Source: Ensifer sp. PDNC004
GTDB lineage: Bacteria > Pseudomonadota > Alphaproteobacteria > Rhizobiales > Rhizobiaceae
Length of the DNA: 64,000 nucleotides
Assembly: GCF_016919405.1 (NCBI RefSeq)
Contig: NZ_CP070352.1
Coordinates: 186,001 to 250,000 of the forward strand
Direction: 5' to 3'
Every line of letters starts with the position of its first letter. Position 1 is the stretch's first letter. A program made the translations under genes and the position numbers. Positions 1 through 11,000 of the stretch are shown here, in pieces. The notes beneath the pieces are model-generated. The model made no database searches and was not told the origin of the DNA. It saw nothing but the letters and a program-made list of their open reading frames with translations.

Positions 1-375
1 CCGAGCGCGCATAGCGTAGAACTGTTGCAATTGGCCGCGCACGATCGCAAGCTCCACCCGGGTCTGTGTTTCGTCCAGACGGATGAGCACGTCGCCCTTC
101 CTGACCTGGTCGCCGTTGCGCACCGCAATCTCGGAGACGATACCGCCGTCACGGTGCTGGATGAGCTTGACCTGCTGGGAGATGGCGACCTGGCCTTGCG
201 TGATGACAGCCCCGGAAAGCCGGGCGTGGGCGGCCCACCCACCGACGCCGAAGAGCAGGGTTGCGGCAAAGGCGGCGGAGACGACGATGCGCGAGGTGAT
301 GCCGAACTGGCTGCTGCCCTTTGCGATCTTGTCTTCGGCCTTGTTGGTCCTGCTCTCGTTCTCTCTGCTGATCAT
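1..375 (-). CDS. HlyD-family type I secretion membrane fusion protein (3' end outside window)
   Basis: First 125 residues of a periplasmic adaptor that links an inner-membrane ABC exporter to a TolC-type outer-membrane channel. After a short cytoplasmic stretch there is one membrane segment (about residues 30-50, rich in Val/Ala/Phe/Leu). A biotinyl-lipoyl-like strand region follows (QHRDGGIVSEI, then RNGDQVRKGDVLIRLDE), typical of HlyD/PrtE proteins, and the start of the coiled-coil hairpin. The ATG at 375 is preceded by GGGAGAAGG. It is the last visible gene of the minus-strand secretion operon, 60 bases after the second RTX gene. The rest lies beyond base 1. Family assignment is confident; the exact substrate set is inferred from the neighbours. 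Confidence 0.9.
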   Translation of the reverse strand, partial: MISRENESRTNKAEDKIAKGSSQFGITSRIVVSAAFAATLLFGVGGWAAHARLSGAVITQGQVAISQQVKLIQHRDGGIVSEIAVRNGDQVRKGDVLIRLDETQTRVELAIVRGQLQQFYAMRAR

Positions 376-435
376 GGCCTTCTCCCGGTAACGCGTGACA
401 ACTCTGGTTGATGCGGGTGGTGTGTTTGCGATTGC

Positions 436-3144
436 TTAGACGGCGTCTCTCTGCTGCTCCCCGGCCGTCTCGATGGCGGCGAGAATGAAGTCCTGCTCGG
501 TCAGCGCGTGGCGGCCGGCGATCAGGAACTCGAGGTCCTCATCGCGCTCGAGATCGATGACGGCGCGCACGACCGTGCGCTCGCTGTCGCTGAAAGTCTC
601 GTGATAGAAGGTGATGCGGTTGACCGGCGCCGGGCTGCCGTCGTCGGCAAAGGGCGCAAAGACGAGGCCGCCGATGGCTTCGGCAATCTTCGACAGGTCG
701 ATGCGATCGCCGACCTGGAAGTCGCGGATCTCATCGCGCCCCTCCCCGCCATTGGCAAGAGCGGCGAGGCTGCGGAAGACGAAGATATCCGCCCCAGCAC
801 CTCCGGCCAGGAAGTTGACGGCGTTGCTGGCGACGACGATGTCGTCGCCCTTGCCGCCGATCGCGGTTTCGACGGAACTCAGGCTGTCGTTGCCGATCTC
901 GACGCCCGTGGCAATGCCGCGGTCGAGATCGATCACCACGGCCTGCGTGGCTGCGGAGGCATCGTAGCGATCAACGCCATCACCGCCGTCGATCGAATCG
1001 TCTCCGTCGTCGGTACCGGGCAGGAGGACCACGACGAAGGTATCGTTGCCATCCTCGCCCTTCAGTTCGTCGTCGCCGGCACCGCCGACGAGCACGTCAT
1101 CGCCGTCGCGGCCACGCAGCCTGTCGTCTCCGTTTCCGCCAAATAGCATGTCGTCGCCGCGACTGCCGGAAATCCGGTCGTTGCCGCGCCCGCCGACGAT
1201 GATCTCGAAGTCTTCGATGCGATCCTCGCCGATCTCCTCGCCCTCGGCGATGCCGGTCTCCATATCGGCGAGAACCGCCTGCACCAGCGCGGACAGATCG
1301 AGCGTGTCGATGCCATCGCCGCCGCTATAGGTGTCATCGCCGTCATCGTCAGCGTCGCCGCTGCCATCGAAGGCGAGCACCAGGATCGTGTCGTTGCCGG
1401 CGCCTCCGGAGACGACATCGTCACCCTTGCCGCCAATCAGCGTGTCGTCGCCGGCATTTCCGGCAATCACGTCGTTGCCGTCCTTGCCGATCAGTGTGTT
1501 GCAACGCTCGTCGCCGGTGATCCGGTCGTCGCCGGAACCGCCGATCACGCTTTCGATGCTCTCGATCGTATCGGAGCCGATTTCCGTACCTGTCGCAGTG
1601 CCTGCGGCGAGGTCGATGACAACCGTGTCCTGTGCGGTGCTGGCGTCGAGCGTGTCATGGCCTTCGCCACCGGAATAGCGGTCGTTACCGTCATTGGCGG
1701 GCGGCGATGCGCTGCGCGCTTCCTCGGCGGCAAGGCCGGTGACGATGACGTCGTCGCCGCCTCCGGCAAGCACTGTATCCTCGCCGGAACCGCCGGTCAG
1801 CCGGTCGTTACCGGCCCCGCCGTCGACGAGATCGTTGCCGGCATCGCCATCGAGTACATCGCGACCCTCCTCGCCAAACAGGCGATCGTTGCCAGCACCG
1901 CCGGAGAGATAGTCGTCGCCGGCCTCGCCAAGCAGGATATCGTCTCCCTCCTCGCCATAGAGATGATCGTCCCCTGCCCCGCCGAACAGGATGTCGTTGC
2001 CGCGCCCGCCAAAGAGGCGGTCGTTGCCGGCTTCACCATAAAGCGTGTCGTTGCCATCGCCGCCGAGCAGCGTGTCGTCGCCGCTGCCGCCGAGGATGAT
2101 GTCGTCGGACTCGCGGCCATAGACGATGTCGTCACCGCCAAGGGCCGCGATGATGTCCTTCTGCGGCGTGCCGCGCATCACGTCGTCGCCGTTGGTGCCG
2201 CGGATCTCGTTCGCCGGCCAGTCCATCAGCGTCATCGACGCGCCATTGACGGTACGGCCGGTGCCATCCGAAACCGAATAGGTGAAGGTGACTTCGCCGA
2301 GATCGCCACGCTCCGGCGTATAGAGCCACATGCCCTCGCCGTAGGAGCGGATCGAACCATTGGATACCGTCAGGTTGGCGATCGACAGCCCGTCGCCGTC
2401 CGGATCGACCGTGTTGGCGAGCAGGTCGTTCAACAGGATGACGGCCGAGAGGTTCATCAGGCCGTTGGCGAGCACATTGCGTCCGGTGACAACAGGCAGG
2501 CGATTGCTGCGAGCACTGCCGTCGTCGTCATCGTCACCATCGCCGGGACCACCAGGACCACCGGGCTCGTCATCGTCATCGTCATCGTCGTCGTCATCGC
2601 CCGGGCTACCACCGTCATCATCATCATCATCATCGCCCTCCTCGCCGCCGGGTGGCGAACTACCGAAGGACGCCAGAGCGGGGAAGTCGAAATCCAGCGG
2701 GCCGTTGTCGTTGGCGGGGCGTGCGCTTGTCTTGTAGGGCCGCTCGTCGATGAGGTCGGTCGTGGGCTGGCCGTCATCGAAGGCAAGCCGCACCGATGAG
2801 CGCAGGCGACCGAGCTTTGCCGGGATGGCTTCGTCCGGAAACGCCAGGTCTTGCAGCAGCGCCTGAACGTAGGCGGCGGCATCCTCGATCGCCCCGAGCG
2901 CCCCTGACATGTCGAGCAGGTCGCTCGGCTGGCCGGGCCCGACAGGTGCGGGATCCGGTTCGTGCTTTGCCGGTTCGCTTTCGCCTTCCTTGCTGCCGAA
3001 CACCGAACCGAGTGCGCCGAGGAACAGCGCCGACAGTACCAGCCGCCCACGCTTGCGCTCGGGCTTGTCGGCGATCGCGTACCGGTTCATCGGCGCGATC
3101 GCCTGCTGACTGTCGGGGCGCTTCAGGATGAGCTTTTCGTCCAT
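436..3144 (-). CDS. RTX calcium-binding protein, predicted type I secretion substrate (902 aa)
   Basis: Predicted extracellular calcium-binding protein exported by the adjacent ABC/HlyD system. Residues 1-75 hold a basic N-terminus and a hydrophobic patch. Residues about 170-210 are an Asp/Gly-rich linker with runs of 5-10 Asp. Residues about 215-310 resemble a cadherin-like beta-sandwich (LLNDLLANTVDPDGDGLS, then TFTYSVSDGTG). From about residue 315 there are many GGxGxDxLxG nonapeptides. Three longer modules repeat the pattern GGxGxDTLD...DLxxGxAxGxEIGxD...IGGxGDDRI. The C-terminus lacks cysteine and is acidic, as T1SS signals often are. No catalytic domain is recognised, so adhesive, matrix or S-layer-like roles are possible. 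It sits between exporter and adaptor genes, which is strong contextual support for secretion. Confidence 0.88.
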   Translation of the reverse strand: MDEKLILKRPDSQQAIAPMNRYAIADKPERKRGRLVLSALFLGALGSVFGSKEGESEPAKHEPDPAPVGPGQPSDLLDMSGALGAIEDAAAYVQALLQDLAFPDEAIPAKLGRLRSSVRLAFDDGQPTTDLIDERPYKTSARPANDNGPLDFDFPALASFGSSPPGGEEGDDDDDDDGGSPGDDDDDDDDDDEPGGPGGPGDGDDDDDGSARSNRLPVVTGRNVLANGLMNLSAVILLNDLLANTVDPDGDGLSIANLTVSNGSIRSYGEGMWLYTPERGDLGEVTFTYSVSDGTGRTVNGASMTLMDWPANEIRGTNGDDVMRGTPQKDIIAALGGDDIVYGRESDDIILGGSGDDTLLGGDGNDTLYGEAGNDRLFGGRGNDILFGGAGDDHLYGEEGDDILLGEAGDDYLSGGAGNDRLFGEEGRDVLDGDAGNDLVDGGAGNDRLTGGSGEDTVLAGGGDDVIVTGLAAEEARSASPPANDGNDRYSGGEGHDTLDASTAQDTVVIDLAAGTATGTEIGSDTIESIESVIGGSGDDRITGDERCNTLIGKDGNDVIAGNAGDDTLIGGKGDDVVSGGAGNDTILVLAFDGSGDADDDGDDTYSGGDGIDTLDLSALVQAVLADMETGIAEGEEIGEDRIEDFEIIVGGRGNDRISGSRGDDMLFGGNGDDRLRGRDGDDVLVGGAGDDELKGEDGNDTFVVVLLPGTDDGDDSIDGGDGVDRYDASAATQAVVIDLDRGIATGVEIGNDSLSSVETAIGGKGDDIVVASNAVNFLAGGAGADIFVFRSLAALANGGEGRDEIRDFQVGDRIDLSKIAEAIGGLVFAPFADDGSPAPVNRITFYHETFSDSERTVVRAVIDLERDEDLEFLIAGRHALTEQDFILAAIETAGEQQRDAV

Positions 3145-3184
3145 GACATCCTCCTCGGCCTGCGGCCGAACCTCTCAAGGTCTC

Positions 3185-4936
3185 TCACTCGGCCGCCGCC
3201 GACACCCGGTGCGGCGGTTGCCCGCCAGCATCCGCGCGCCGCGTCTTTTCGACCACCAATGGCCGGGTCTTCTGCGACGGCAGGATCTCCTCCTTCGGAC
3301 CGAAGGCGACCAACCGACCGCCTTGCACCAGGCCGATCATGTCGACCGTCTGCAGCGCGCTCGGGCGATGTGCGACGATGACGACGATGCCGCCGCGCTC
3401 GCGTACATTGAGGATCGCCCGGTTGAGCGCTTCCTCGCCTTCGGCATCGAGGTTGGAGTTGGGCTCGTCGAGCACCACGAGAAAAGGGTCTCCATAGAGC
3501 GCGCGTGCCAAGGCGATGCGCTGTCTCTGGCCCGCGGACAGGGCCGTTCCATGGGGACCAAGCTCGGTCTGGTAGCCGTTTGGCAGATGCACGATCATCT
3601 CGTGAATGCCGGCGGCCTTGGCGGCGCGGATGATCGCCCGCGCATTCGGCGCTTCGGCGAAGCGCGAGATATTGTCGGACACGGTGCCATCCATCAGCGC
3701 CACGTCCTGCGGCAGGTAGCCGACATGCTGGTTGAACAGCCCCTCCGGCCACTGGCTGAGATCGGCGCCGTCGATGCGCACGGCCCCGCGCAGCACCGGC
3801 CAGATGCCGAGTATGGTGCGGGCGAGTGTGGTCTTGCCGCCACCGGACGGGCCGATCAGCCCCACGGCCTGGCCGGCCTTCAGTTCCAGGCTCACCTCGC
3901 TCAGAAGCACAGCACCTGTCGAAGGCGCGACCGTCGTCACCTTGTCGAGGCTAAGGCTCTGCTGCGGCGCCGGTAGGTCAAGATTGCCGCTGCGTTCGTC
4001 GAGCACGCCGAGCGTCTCGTTGAGGCGGTGAAAGCTGCGGCGGGCGGCAACGACGCCCTTCCACTGCGCGATTGCCAGGTCGACCGGCGCCAGCGCCCGG
4101 GCGGTCACGATCGACGAGGCAATGATCGAGCCGGCCGACATCTGTCCGCGGATCGCCAGATAGGCGCCGAGCCCGAGGATCGCCGATTGCAGGATCATGC
4201 GCAGCACCTTCGACAGGCCCGACAAGGTGCCGCCGATGTCGGAGGTTTTGGTCTGACAGTCGAGGTGGCGGCGGTTGGCCTTCTCGAAGCGCGCCACGGC
4301 CCGGCCGGTCATGCCCATTGCGTGCAGCACGTCGCTGTTGCGGGCATTGCTCTCGGCAATCGAGCTGCGCGCCACCGAGGCCTTGATCGTCGGGCTGGAA
4401 TGGCGCCGCGTCATGACCTCGGCAATCACCGTCAGCAGCGCCAGAACCAAGGCGCCGCCGAGCGTGAGGTAGCCGAGCATTGGATGCAGCAGCCAGACGA
4501 AGGCGAGATAGATCGGGATCCAGGGCAGGTCGAACAGCGCCATCGGTCCCTGGCCGGCGAGAAAGCCGCGCAGCGTGTCGACATCGCGGCCGCGTTCCGT
4601 CGCCTCCGCCGTCGAATAGCCGAAGCGCGGCATTTCGATCACCACCTTGTGGGCGAGCGGTGCCAGTTCCGCGTCGAGCCGAGCGCCGAGACGCACCAGG
4701 ATCTGCGAACGGATGACGTCGAACAGACCCTGGAACAGGTAAAGCCCGACCGCCAGAACCGAGAGCGCCACCAGTGTCGAGATGCTGCCGCTGGTCAGCG
4801 CCCGGTCATAGATCTGCAGCATGTAGAAGGCGCCGGTCAGCGCCAGAATGTTGATGATGCCCGATAGACCGAAGAGATAGATGAGGATACCGCGCATGCC
4901 GCCAATCTTGTATTGCGGCTCTTTCTTCTTGCTCAT
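3185..4936 (-). CDS. Type I secretion ABC transporter, permease-ATPase fusion (PrtD-like)
   Basis: Inner-membrane exporter of 583 aa that should drive secretion of the flanking RTX proteins. The N-terminal half carries about six membrane segments (residues about 15-310). The C-terminal half is the ATPase: Walker A GPSGGGKTT near residue 359, signature LSAGQRQRIALARAL near 466-480, Walker B FLVVLDEPNSNLD near 487, and a switch His in VAHRPS. There is no N-terminal C39 peptidase or peptidase-like domain, so it belongs to the PrtD/LipB/HasD class that exports unprocessed RTX substrates. It is 41 bases ahead of the second RTX gene and 74 bases after the peroxidase gene, in the same direction. Confidence 0.95.
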   Translation of the reverse strand: MSKKKEPQYKIGGMRGILIYLFGLSGIINILALTGAFYMLQIYDRALTSGSISTLVALSVLAVGLYLFQGLFDVIRSQILVRLGARLDAELAPLAHKVVIEMPRFGYSTAEATERGRDVDTLRGFLAGQGPMALFDLPWIPIYLAFVWLLHPMLGYLTLGGALVLALLTVIAEVMTRRHSSPTIKASVARSSIAESNARNSDVLHAMGMTGRAVARFEKANRRHLDCQTKTSDIGGTLSGLSKVLRMILQSAILGLGAYLAIRGQMSAGSIIASSIVTARALAPVDLAIAQWKGVVAARRSFHRLNETLGVLDERSGNLDLPAPQQSLSLDKVTTVAPSTGAVLLSEVSLELKAGQAVGLIGPSGGGKTTLARTILGIWPVLRGAVRIDGADLSQWPEGLFNQHVGYLPQDVALMDGTVSDNISRFAEAPNARAIIRAAKAAGIHEMIVHLPNGYQTELGPHGTALSAGQRQRIALARALYGDPFLVVLDEPNSNLDAEGEEALNRAILNVRERGGIVVIVAHRPSALQTVDMIGLVQGGRLVAFGPKEEILPSQKTRPLVVEKTRRADAGGQPPHRVSAAAE

Positions 4937-4968
4937 GATGAGAACCCCTTTTGCCCGCCCCGCATTCC

Positions 4969-4996
4969 ATCCCGGCCGGCCTCAGCCGACCGGGAT
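4969..4996. terminator. Strong hairpin between peroxidase gene and exporter gene
   Basis: Two 12-base arms (ATCCCGGCCGGC at 4969-4980 and GCCGACCGGGAT at 4985-4996) pair around a 4-base loop, with one G-T type pair. A run of T (4996-5001) follows only in the plus direction, so it is not a canonical terminator for the minus-strand operon. It lies directly after the peroxidase stop codon and before the exporter. It may protect or attenuate the transcript between the 7.8 kb substrate gene and the downstream secretion genes. Confidence 0.55.
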
Positions 4997-5010
4997 TTTT
5001 TGCTTCATGT

Positions 5011-8000
5011 TCAGGAGACGCCGTTGAAGTCGGCGACCTTGAGGTTGTGGGTGCCGTCGAGCGTCAGGGCGAACTCGGCATCCGGGTCGCCGTCGACACT
5101 GCCGCGGATCACGGTTACGTCCGCACCGTCGCGGGTCTCGTGCGTGACCACGATCTGGCCGGCCCCTGAAAGCGTCGTGCCGCTCGAGAGCGTGAAGCTC
5201 TGCTTGCCGGCCTGCCCGCTGTTTGCATCGATCGCCGAGAAATCGATCCGGTCACCCGGCGAGAAGCCGTAGATCGTGTCGCCGTCGGCCGCCGCCACCG
5301 AGGTAAAGCGGAAGACGTCGTCGCCAAGGCCTCCGTCCATGATGTTGACGGCAGTCGAGGCGGTGATCTCGTCGTGACCCGAACCGGCGATGATGTTCTC
5401 GAACCCGTAGATCGTGTCGGTGCCGACCTCGGCCCCCACCACCTGGCCGCGCCCCATGAAGCCGCTGCCGAGATCCACTTTGAGGTTGCCGGTCGCCACC
5501 GAATAGTCGAGCGTGTCGACGCCATCGCCACCCCAGTAACTGTCGGAACCGTCGTTGAGCGTGGCAAGCACGGTGTCGTCGCCGTCGCCGGCCCAGACCT
5601 TGTCCGCCCCGGCGCCGCCTTCGATGATGTCGTTGCCGGCATCGCCGTAGAGAAGATCGTCGCCGCTATTGCCGAACAGCGTGTCAGCACCGGCCCCGCC
5701 ATGGATCTCGTCGTTGCCGGCTCCACCGGAGGCGACATCATCGCCATCGCCGCCGGACAGCACATCGTCGCCATCCTCGCCGCGCAGCACGTCGTTGCCG
5801 CCATCGCCCGACAGAATGTCGGAGGCTGCGCCGCCGAGCAGGATGTCGGACGCCGCGCCGCCCAACAGCACGTCCGACGCCGAGGTGCCGACCAGGGTGC
5901 GGGCTGCAATCGGCAACGGCACGCCGTTGCCATCGCCATCGCCCGATCCGCCGTCCGTACCACAGCCGTCGTCGTCACCGTCGTCGTCCGAGCCACCATC
6001 ACCGCCGTCATCATCGTCGTCACCGGCGACGAGGGTCGGCGTATCGCCGCCGAAGGTGATGGAATGCCCGCCATTCGATAGCGTCGTGGTGCCGTCGCCG
6101 TTGTCGGTTTCCTCGTAGCTCGCCGGGTCCGCGCCGACGGGGATCTCGATCACGTCCTGGGGACGCAATGCACCGACGATCGTGTCCTGGCCGCCGTTGC
6201 TGCGGAAGACGATGCGGTGGGCGGACGACAGGCTCGAAATATCGACCACATCGTTGCCGGCAGACCCTTCGATCGTGATCGTCGAGTAGTTCAGGCTGGT
6301 CGTGTCGAAATTGCCGATGACCTGGATCGTGTCGCCCGCGCTTGCGCCCCCATCCGGTCCGCCATTGTTGTTGTTGTTCGTCACGTTCAGCGTGTTGACG
6401 CTGATCTCCTCGATGTTGTCGAGTTCGGCAATCACGCTTTCGGTACCGTTGACCGTGCGGGTGATCACGATCTCCGTCGATGCAAGGAAGGTCGTGTTCA
6501 GGCTTGCTGCCAGACCGGCATTCTGCCCGGCGGTAACCGCATAGATGCGGAACAGTTCGGCTCCCTGAACTCCGTTCAGAGTGTAAGTGTCACTGCCGGC
6601 GCCGCCATCGATGATGTCGCGTCCCTGGTTGCTGGTTTGGTTGATGTTGTCGTCGCCGCCGCCAGCAAAAATGATGTCGTTGCCCGCGTTGCCGTTCAGC
6701 GTGTTGGCGGCATTGTCGCCGACAAGTATGTCGTTGCCGGTCCCGCCGTCGATCGGTCCGCCGGCGTCGCGGACCACATCGACGGTTGCCGTATCGGTAC
6801 CCGTACCGCGGTAGGTGAAGGAACCGCCGTTGGTGAGCCCGTTGTCGGTAACCGTGACGCCGTTCGGGCCAAGGGTGGCCGCGACGCTGTTCGTTCCTGT
6901 GATGGCCGAGATCGCCAAAGGGCTGTCGGGATCGGTATCGTTGGCAAGCAACGCCCAGCTCGGAATTGTGAACGGGTTGCCATTGGTCCAGTTCGTCACG
7001 ATGCGATCGTTGTTGGCGATCATGGGGTCGTCCACGGCAACCACGCTGATGGTCGCCGTCGCGGGCTGGCTGTCGCGGATGCCATCGTTCACCGTCACCT
7101 CGATCGTCCGGGGCGTCGTGCTCGGATTATCGGAGGAGTTGGAGAAGCGAACCGAGTCCAGCGCGCGTTGGTAATCTGCGGCACTCGCCTGGCCCGTGAA
7201 CTGCAGGACGATTTCACCACCAATTATGGCTTGCGTGACCGCGATAGCGGTGGGGCGCCCGTTCGCCGTGGTCGCCGTCAGTACGTCGCCGGCTGCCATG
7301 TTCTTCAGGACGATGCGGGCCGAAGCGATCATCTCGTTTGTGGTAATGCCCGACAGGCTGGAGATGCCGACGGCAGCCTGGTTTTCGGTGAACGTGCTGC
7401 TCCAATTGTTCGTGCCGTCGTCCACGGGCGTGGTGTATTGAACGTTCACATTGTCGATCAAGACAGACTCGGCGTTGCTGTTCACACCGCTGAAGACAAA
7501 GCGGATGGCCGACGAGGCCGAGAAGGGGCCGGCAAGCGTGAGGTTGGCGCTGCCGTCGTTGGCGTTACCGTCGATCGTGCGGATTGTGGTGAAGGTGATG
7601 CCGTCGCTCGAATACTGCACCAGAAGGCTTTCGCCGTTGTCGAGGCCGGTTTCGTCGTAGTCGAAACTCAGCGTCGCAGTGCCCGTGCCGACCATGGAAA
7701 GATCAACGGTCCGGGTGATCGTGGCGCCCGCCGGCGTCGAGCCGAAACCGGTGTCCTGCCGGAATTCAAGCTGGCCGCCATTGACGCGGATTTCACCCGT
7801 TGTCGCCACGTTGGTCGTGCGGTCGCCCGTCTCCGTCCATGCCGAAGTCCAGGCCGCCGATCCATTGGAGTTGGCGTAGTTCGCGGAGCCGAAGGCATCG
7901 CGATAGTTGCCGCTGTCGAAGGCGTGCAGGTCGAGCGATGGGCCGCGAAGGTCGAGAACCCGATCGGCAAACTGGATGCGTTCAATGTTGAAGAGGCGGT

Positions 8001-11000
8001 CCGTCCCCTCCGCTTCGAGATTGCGTCCGGTCACCGGGTCGATGACGCCGGCGGCCGGGTCCGTATGGGCGACCGTCACGCTGCCGTCGGCGTTGAAGGT
8101 GACCTCGTAGTTCTCGAAGTTGTCGTAGTAAACGGCCGTGTCGACATCGCCGGCCTTGCCGCCATCGACGATCTCGCGGACGACCTGCAACTGGCTCGGC
8201 TTGATCTCACCCGAAAACAGACGGCTCTGGATGTCGGCGATCGAGTCGACGCTGAAGGCCGGCCAGCCCTGGCCTTCGCGCGGCGAGACGAGGATGCGTA
8301 CGTTCAGCCACTTGTCGCCGTCGATGATGTCATTGCCGCCCATGCCGCGGATCGTGTCCGAACCGCCGCCGCCGAGGATGATGTCCGACCCGTCGGACGT
8401 ATCCATGACGGCGACCTCCTTCGCTCCGGCCGGGTTGATCGGAACGCCGTTCGCATCGAGGTTGTGCGGATTGTAGAGGTCGAAGCGCTGGAGGTGGGCG
8501 ACGAGCTCGCGCAGGCCTGCGATCCGGTCGACATTCTTTTCGAGCAGCGCGTTCGAGAAGCTCTCGATCGGAGCGTCGGCGTCGACCTGGGCGGCGTTGC
8601 CGTTTGGATCGTACCCGCCGATGACCACGTCGCGGCCGGTGAGGGTATCGTTGCGATCCCAGCCGGACAGCCCTTCGACCAGATCGTAGCGGTCGCGCAG
8701 GATGTTGTTCTGCTGGTTGACGAAGATGCTGATGTTCATGTTCGCATCGGCGTCGTAGTTGTTGTTCTTGAACGTGGTCCAGTCGAAGCCGGCCATGCCG
8801 TTCGAACGGTTGATGCCGATGCCCTGAACCATGATGTCGTCGCCGGATTCGGCATCGAAATCGGTGTCGTTCTCGCCTGCGATCATCACGTCATGGCCGA
8901 TGATGCGCGAGTTGAAGAACAGTTCCGAATTGTCGCCCGTGAGCGTCGTCATATTGCCCTGGGCTTCCATCCAGTCGTCACCCTCGTTGCCGAGAATGGC
9001 GCCGCCGCCGCCGGTGGGTGCGCGGATGAAGTCGTTGCCCTGGCCGCCGGAAAGCGTCTTCTGATCCTCGCCGCCGGCCAGCACGTCGTTACCGTCGCCG
9101 CCGAAGATCAGATCGAGGCCCATGCCGCCGTTGATGACGTCGTCGCCCGCTTCGCCCTTGATGACGTCGCTGGCGCCGATGTCGGTACCGCTATCGGTGA
9201 TGATGTCGTCGCCGTCGCCGCCGTGCAGATGATCGACGCCGAAGCCGCCCTCGATGCGGTCATCTCCCCCCTCGCCCCAGATCGTGTCGTCGCCGGCACC
9301 CCCGATCAAGGTTTCGCCTGTGTTCGTGCCGCCGAGCACCACGTGCTCTTCGCCGGTGAAGCGCAGGTAATTCGTGCCGCGAATAACGAGGGAATCAGTG
9401 CCCGTAACCGCGGAAATCACGTCGGCCTCGCGGGTTGGGTCGGCATTGCCGAGCCCATGGTTCCACTGCTTGGTCTGATCCATCGTGATGATGTAGTCGG
9501 CCGTCTGGAAGGCCGAGCCATTGATATGGAGGCCGCTGTCCTCGGTGTCGGTGTTGCGGCGGATGAGGTCGGCAAAGCTGTCGGCCTCGAGCTCGTTGAG
9601 CAGGTTATGCCCTTGCGTACGGCTCAGGTAGTAGAAGCGGTCGGCGTTCTGGAGGTTCTGGATCTGCAGCTCGAAGACGAAGGTGAAGGTCGAGCCCAGC
9701 ATTCCGCCGAAGGGCATCAGCGCCTCGGCTAGGCCGCCGATCCAGAAGTCCACCTTGTTGAGGCCGGTTTCCCGCGTTGCCCATGCGCCGGTGGAGTTCA
9801 GGTAGTCCAGTCGCGCCTGGCGCTCCGCCGCCGTTTCGCCAGTCGTGCCGAAAACGAGATCCCAGGCAGCATCCCGCTTGGCTTCGGCCGTGGTGGCAGC
9901 GACGATCGATTCATGGGTGCCGTAAGCGGCGATAAAGTTGACGATCGAAAGCGGGTTCTTGATGTGCAGCGCGAAATCCGCCCAGCTTTCATAGGGTTTG
10001 AGGTAGCTGTCGTTCGTCTGTTCGTAGATCTGGCGCCGCGCCTCGTTGAGCGAGGGGATGCCAGTTTCGCGCGCTCGGGTGATGTTGACCGCCGCAAGGT
10101 CCAACGGCAGGCCGACGAGGTTGTTGCGCAGCGCGCTGGTCATGAACTCGTCGATTTCGTTGCCGACCTGCTGGGTCATGCCGCGAATGATGGCGCCGGA
10201 GGCAGCGTGCGCATCGACACCCGCGTTGTTGAACGCCAGCGGGTTCAGGAACGCTTCGATCAGGCCGAGTTCTTGCGGTGTTGCAGCACCTTGAGCGTTC
10301 AGCGTGAGCATCTCGACGTTTTCGGTAAGCATCGAGTGGCCGAAGCGATAAACGACCTGGGCGAATTCTTCGAAGATCGCGCCGTCGAGTTCGACGGAAT
10401 GGGAGAACACGAAGGCATCGATTTGCGGCGCGACAGCGCGGACGAACTCCTCGAAGACGAGGTGCTGATAGACCATTTCCGTCGAGAAACGTGCCGCCTG
10501 GAAGAGACGCTCGCCATCCCAGACAAGGCCTGCGGAACTGGTCGGGAACGTGGTCACGTCGACCAGCAGCCACTCGTTGAGCAGCGCCAGGTCTCCTTCG
10601 GCCAGCACCGTCGCCTTGATCGCGCTGACCTGTCGGTTGTGCTCGCTGTGGAAGACCGAATGGGTCGCCGTCAGCGCGATGTTCTCGTTGCCGCGGCCAT
10701 CGCCGACGACGAAGTGGGCGTCGAGCAGTTCGTCGTCATAGGTGACGTTGACGCCGAACGCGTTCGGAAGGATCGTGTTGCCGGCAACGTCGTCGTCGTC
10801 CGCAACAACGGCAACGGGCGCGGTTAGCGGGTTCCGGTCGTGATCGACCGGGCCGCTCGGTACGGCGCTATGGGCGATGTCGTTGAGGAAGGCGCGGCCG
10901 GCGCTCAGCGCCGTGACCCCATCGAGCGGGTTTGCAAGATTGCCCTCCACAGGTCCGTTGACGGTGATCATCAGCGGCAGGCCGTTGGGTCCGCGAACGA

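Noticed and set aside
2565..2640. Short tandem repeats that could suggest a CRISPR-like or satellite array
   Set aside because: They are in-frame Asp codon repeats (3-base unit) without spacers.
1657..2799. Plus-strand open frame of 380 codons opposite the RTX repeats
   Set aside because: Antisense of GGxGxD repeats gives monotonous Val/Ala/Ile sequence; the minus strand has a clear RTX reading.
6217..9732. Very long plus-strand open frame (about 1170 codons) opposite the peroxidase gene
   Set aside because: It is the antisense shadow of RTX and peroxidase codons in GC-rich DNA, has Val/Ala/Asp-rich nonsense composition and no ribosome-binding site or domain.
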